A model generated the notes under the pieces. That model was given only the letters and a program-made list of their open reading frames with translations, did no database searches and was not told where the DNA came from. The translations under genes and the position numbers were made by a program. Positions 5,809 to 8,249 of a stretch of 8,249 nucleotides of DNA are shown piece by piece. The DNA is from Paracoccaceae bacterium (GTDB lineage: Bacteria > Pseudomonadota > Alphaproteobacteria > Rhodobacterales > Rhodobacteraceae): positions 1-8,249 of the forward strand of contig WFQA01000268.1 of the NCBI GenBank assembly GCA_015487255.1, in the 5' to 3' direction. The stretch's first letter is position 1. Each line of letters starts with the position of its first letter.

Positions 5809-6643
5809 TAATATGAAAGTGGTCGAGATTGCGCTTGACGATATCGAGGTGGGCGCGCGGTTGCGGATGCCGGATTTGGTGGCGGTCGAGGGGCTGGCGG
5901 CGTCGATTGAAGCGCATGGTTTGATGTCGCCGAGCGAGGTGGTGAAGATCAGTTATCAGGGGCTGAACAAGCTGGCGGGTGATGGCACTTATCAGCTGGT
6001 GTGTGGCGGGCACCGATATGCGGCTTTCCGGATGCTGGGGCGGGATGTGATTCCGGCGTTTGTGGTGAAGGGCAGCAAGGACCAGTTGCGGATGCGGGAG
6101 ATACTGGAGAACGTATCACGCAGCGAGCTGACGAAGCTTGAGCGGGTGGTGTTTACGGCGGAACTGCGCGAGGTGGTCGAGCGGGTATACGGGGATGAAA
6201 TTGCCGCCCATGGTGGTGACCGGAAGTCGGACGAAAATCAAGTGCGCAAGTTGCGCACTTGGTCTGATCTGGTTGCCGAGCGGACGGGGTGGTCGAAGGA
6301 TACCACGCGGCGCGCGTGGTCGATTGGCGAGAAAATCAACCCCGAGCTGGCAGCGAAACTGGCGGGCTCGGTGATTGCGGATAACCAGCGGGCGCTGGAG
6401 GATTTGGTGAAACTGGCGCTTTCAAATGGTCTGGCGTTCAAGGTGATTGACCAGCTGAACAGTGGTGAGGCCAAGACGGTGAAAGCGGCGCATCTGGTGG
6501 TATCCGGCAAGGCGGATACGATGCCTGCCGAGATCAGCGCGCAAGACAAGGTATTGCTGAAACTACAATCGGCTTGGGGCAAGGCAGACCAGAAAACCAA
6601 GAATGCGTTTCTGATCATCATCGAGGACGAGATTGATGGGTAA
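5801..6643 (+). CDS. ParB-like DNA-binding protein
   Basis: The 280-aa product begins with a ParB/Spo0J N-terminal domain: the IALDDIEVGARLR lead-in, LAASIEAHGLMSP, the nucleotide-binding box LVCGGHRYAAFRML (66-79) and ENVSRSELTKLER (103-115). A basic GGDRKSDEN linker (138-146) follows, then a helix-turn-helix (SDLVAERTGWSKDTTRRAWSIG, 155-176) and a helical C-terminus. ParB proteins load on DNA as CTP-dependent clamps in chromosome or plasmid partition; some phage relatives act as regulators or nucleases. No ParA is visible here. The ATG at 5801 follows AGGAGGGG (5786-5793) at seven bases and overlaps the preceding stop by eight bases. A role in transposition control or DNA handling is possible but not shown; classical Mu has no such gene at this position. 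Confidence 0.85.
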   Translation: MGDNMKVVEIALDDIEVGARLRMPDLVAVEGLAASIEAHGLMSPSEVVKISYQGLNKLAGDGTYQLVCGGHRYAAFRMLGRDVIPAFVVKGSKDQLRMREILENVSRSELTKLERVVFTAELREVVERVYGDEIAAHGGDRKSDENQVRKLRTWSDLVAERTGWSKDTTRRAWSIGEKINPELAAKLAGSVIADNQRALEDLVKLALSNGLAFKVIDQLNSGEAKTVKAAHLVVSGKADTMPAEISAQDKVLLKLQSAWGKADQKTKNAFLIIIEDEIDG

Positions 6644-7094
6644 ACGCCGCGACCCTCACACGCTGGACCTGTTTGACTGGGAGCCTGAACCGATTGTGGA
6701 GGCGTTTGACCCTGCGCGGGTGCGGGCTGCGAGCTTGCGGGCGAAGATTTCGCGGGCGGTATCGGAGGCGATGAAGGATTGCGCGCACAGCCGCGCCGTG
6801 GTGGCCGAGCGGATGGGTGAATTCATGGGCGAGCCTGTGTCTGAGCACATGCTGAACGCCTATGCCAGTGAGGCGCGGGAGGATTACTCGATGCCGTTTA
6901 TCCGGTTGCTGGGGCTGATCCACGCAACGGGGGATATCCGGCTGTTGCAGCTCGGGGCGGAGATGTTTGGTTTTTCGGTGATCGAGGACAAGTTTTTGCC
7001 TTGGGTTGATCTGGGGATTGCGGCTGACCGGAAGGAAAGCGTGGTCAAGGATTTTGAATATAAGCGGCGCTTGGCGCGGATGGGAGTGAAGTGA
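6636..7094 (+). CDS. Conserved-looking phage early protein, function unknown
   Basis: I do not recognise a named family for this 152-aa product. It opens with KRRDPHTLDLFDWEPEP, a short motif followed by an acidic linker. A helical region follows (about 33-115: LRAKISRAVSEAMKDC, SRAVVAERMGEFMGEPVSEHMLNAYASEARED, IRLLGLIHATGDIRLLQLGAEMFGF) that looks like a divergent helix-turn-helix regulator core, and the C-terminus is basic (FEYKRRLARMGVK). The ATG at 6636 has GAGGA eight bases upstream and overlaps the stop of the ParB-like gene by eight bases (ATGGGTAA). Co-translation with its neighbours suggests a role in early regulation or DNA transposition. Confidence 0.75.
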   Translation: MGKRRDPHTLDLFDWEPEPIVEAFDPARVRAASLRAKISRAVSEAMKDCAHSRAVVAERMGEFMGEPVSEHMLNAYASEAREDYSMPFIRLLGLIHATGDIRLLQLGAEMFGFSVIEDKFLPWVDLGIAADRKESVVKDFEYKRRLARMGVK

Positions 7095-7411
7095 TGGCTG
7101 GTTCTTATGAGCAATATGAGGAAATGAAGGCGCGTGGGATTGATCTGGCGGATTATGAGCCGGAGCCTGACTGGCATATGTCCTTCAGGGTGCGACTGAT
7201 TGATATAGTGCTTTGCAGTGGCGACCGAAACAGCCTATTGGCCGCGTCTGGTGTATCTCAATCGACATTCGAGAACTGGATTAAAGGGATATCGTCTCCT
7301 TGCGCTTTCAAGGTGGCCAAGATTGCGCATCAGCTGGATGTTTCTATGGATTGGCTGATGTTTGGTGATCGGTTTGACAAGTATATTGTGACCGGAGAAT
7401 GCGATGAGTGA
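7094..7411 (+). CDS. Small HTH protein (third CI-like HTH of the early region)
   Basis: In this 105-aa protein the C-terminal half is a helix-turn-helix of the same layout as the two CI-like proteins to the left: RNSLLAASGVSQSTFENWIKG (45-65) then FKVAKIAHQLDVSMDWLMFG (72-91). The ending LDVSMDWLMFG parallels LDWIAFG and LDWIAYG in the others. The first 30 residues are acidic and of unknown role (YEEMKARGIDLADYEPEPDW). The ATG at 7094 shares one base with the preceding TGA, and a GGGAG site lies about seven bases upstream. It could tune transposase expression, being translated just before it, or compete for the same operators; neither is shown. Confidence 0.78.
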   Translation: MAGSYEQYEEMKARGIDLADYEPEPDWHMSFRVRLIDIVLCSGDRNSLLAASGVSQSTFENWIKGISSPCAFKVAKIAHQLDVSMDWLMFGDRFDKYIVTGECDE

Positions 7412-8249
7412 CCTCCTCGACATTCAGGAATGGTGGACGGGGCCGGAGCTGATGGCGGCGAAGCTGCGCCACTTTAGCTACAAGGACCGGCAGGCTAGAA
7501 ATGTGCTGAAGGGGCTGCGCGGGGAGCGCTCGAAAACGGGTGAGCGCCTTGCGCGGCGGCGGGCGGGATCGCGGAGCCGTGTTTGGGAATATCACAACAG
7601 CGTTCTGCCTGTTGAGCTGAAAAACGAAATCATCAAGCGGGCGGTTTTGGCGCTGGGTGATACGCCCGCCAAGCCAAAGCTGCCGCCGCGCAGCCGTGAC
7701 GAATTCGAGCGGATGCCGCCGAGGGCGCGGGCGGATGCGCATTGGCGGATGCGGGTGTTGATGGCGGTTGTGGCCTATATTGATGCCAAGAACTCGGTTG
7801 ATATGTCTGTGGGGCTGGCGGCCAAGGATTTTGGCATTAGCAAGGCGTCGATCTACAAATGGCGCAAGATGGTTGCGGGGCTGCCCAGAATTGAATGGCT
7901 GCCGAACTTGGCCTCGAATTACAAGGGGAAGGCCGGAAAGCGGGCGGCGTGCACGGGTGAGGCTTGGGAGGCGATCAAGGCGGATTATCTGCGGCTGGAA
8001 AAGCCGACCTTTGCCTCTTGCTATCGGCGGCTGGTGCGGATGGCGGGGGCGCATGGCTGGGAGATTCCGAGCGAGCGGGCCTTGTGGGACCGGATGAGCA
8101 AAGAGGTGAAGTATTCGACGAAGGTGCTTTATCGCGAGGGCAAGGAAGAGGCGGCGAAGCTTTATCCGGCGCAGAAGCGGGATCGGAGTGTTTACCACGC
8201 GCTGGAGGCGCTGAATGCGGACGGGCATACGTTTGATTTCTGGGTGAAG
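7404..8249 (+). CDS. MuA-type transposase (partial, C-terminus outside window)
   Basis: The first 282 residues are in the window. The N-terminus (10-70, EWWTGPELMAAKLRHFSYKD to SRSRVWEYHNSVLP) is the Mu transposase N-terminal winged-helix type, which in Mu binds the internal enhancer at the operators. A second helix-turn-helix lies at 136-160 (VGLAAKDFGISKASIYKWRK), matching the end-binding domain. The last residues, YHALEALNADGHTFDFWVK, match the opening strand of the catalytic core, so Asp273 is the likely first acidic residue of the DDE triad (Asp269 in MuA). The protein would pair the phage ends and join them to target DNA. The ATG at 7404 follows GGAGA at five bases and overlaps the preceding stop by eight bases. 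About 650-700 residues are expected in full. The long opposite-strand ORF (7344-8228) is a shadow. Confidence 0.93.
   Translation, partial: MSDLLDIQEWWTGPELMAAKLRHFSYKDRQARNVLKGLRGERSKTGERLARRRAGSRSRVWEYHNSVLPVELKNEIIKRAVLALGDTPAKPKLPPRSRDEFERMPPRARADAHWRMRVLMAVVAYIDAKNSVDMSVGLAAKDFGISKASIYKWRKMVAGLPRIEWLPNLASNYKGKAGKRAACTGEAWEAIKADYLRLEKPTFASCYRRLVRMAGAHGWEIPSERALWDRMSKEVKYSTKVLYREGKEEAAKLYPAQKRDRSVYHALEALNADGHTFDFWVK

Larger units (their letters stand above)
4099..8249 (+). mobile_element. Left end of a Mu-like transposable prophage (right end outside window)
   Basis: Gene order is diagnostic: leftward repressor, operator region, rightward Ner homolog, then a MuA-type transposase. The left border is put at TGTA (4099-4102) because Mu-family genomes start 5'-TG, commonly TGTA, and because the preceding five bases, TCCGA, fit the NYSRN target preference of Mu. 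The plus strand also becomes G-rich here. The roughly 260 bases between this point and the repressor stop codon are about what Mu uses for its transposase-binding end. The family assignment is firm. The exact border is inferred and could be off by tens of bases. Confidence 0.8.

Noticed and set aside
7344..8228. 294-aa minus-strand ORF opposite the transposase
   Set aside because: It has proline/arginine/histidine-rich shadow composition and the opposite strand carries clear MuA motifs.
1..8249. CRISPR arrays, tRNA or rRNA genes
   Set aside because: No regularly spaced repeats and no tRNA-like or rRNA sequence were recognised on either strand.

Overview
The window looks like chromosomal DNA from an alphaproteobacterium, most likely of the Rhodobacterales. 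This rests on the ArgB sequence type, the moderate-to-high GC, and resemblance to the Mu-like transposable phages known from that order. No organism name can be read from the sequence alone.

Host part, about 1-4098. A leftward gene, cut by the window edge, encodes a periplasmic family-5 (peptide/opine/nickel-type) ABC transporter binding protein. A 722-base noncoding interval separates it from a rightward GntR/HutC-type regulator (winged helix plus UTRA domain). This interval holds a good leftward promoter (TTGACT-16-TATAAG) and, just downstream of its predicted start, a perfect 14-bp palindrome. The simplest reading is that the GntR protein binds the palindrome and controls the transporter. 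Next comes argB (N-acetylglutamate kinase), complete and followed by a hairpin terminator.

Phage part, about 4099-8249 and beyond. Past argB the plus strand becomes strongly G-rich and the gene order is that of the left end of a Mu-like transposable phage. A probable left terminus (TGTA at 4099) is followed by about 260 bases with repeated motifs, a leftward CI-like repressor, a roughly 200-base operator/promoter region, and then a rightward early operon. The operon reads ner, a second CI-like HTH gene closely related to the repressor, a ParB-like gene, an unrecognised conserved-looking gene, a third small HTH gene, and a MuA-type transposase. The transposase runs off the window just after its first catalytic aspartate. 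The operon genes are packed tightly, three of the junctions being 8-base start/stop overlaps.

How it should work: the leftward repressor would hold the early promoter (TTGACC-17-TATATT at 4975-5003) off during lysogeny by binding the clustered inverted repeats around it. On induction Ner would shut down the lysogenic transcript, and the operon would lead to transposase (with the target-selection ATPase presumably further right) for replicative transposition. The departures from classical Mu are the four genes between ner and the transposase, the repressor-like paralog that shares a 47/50-nt inverted repeat with the repressor, and a strong leftward terminator inside the ner leader.
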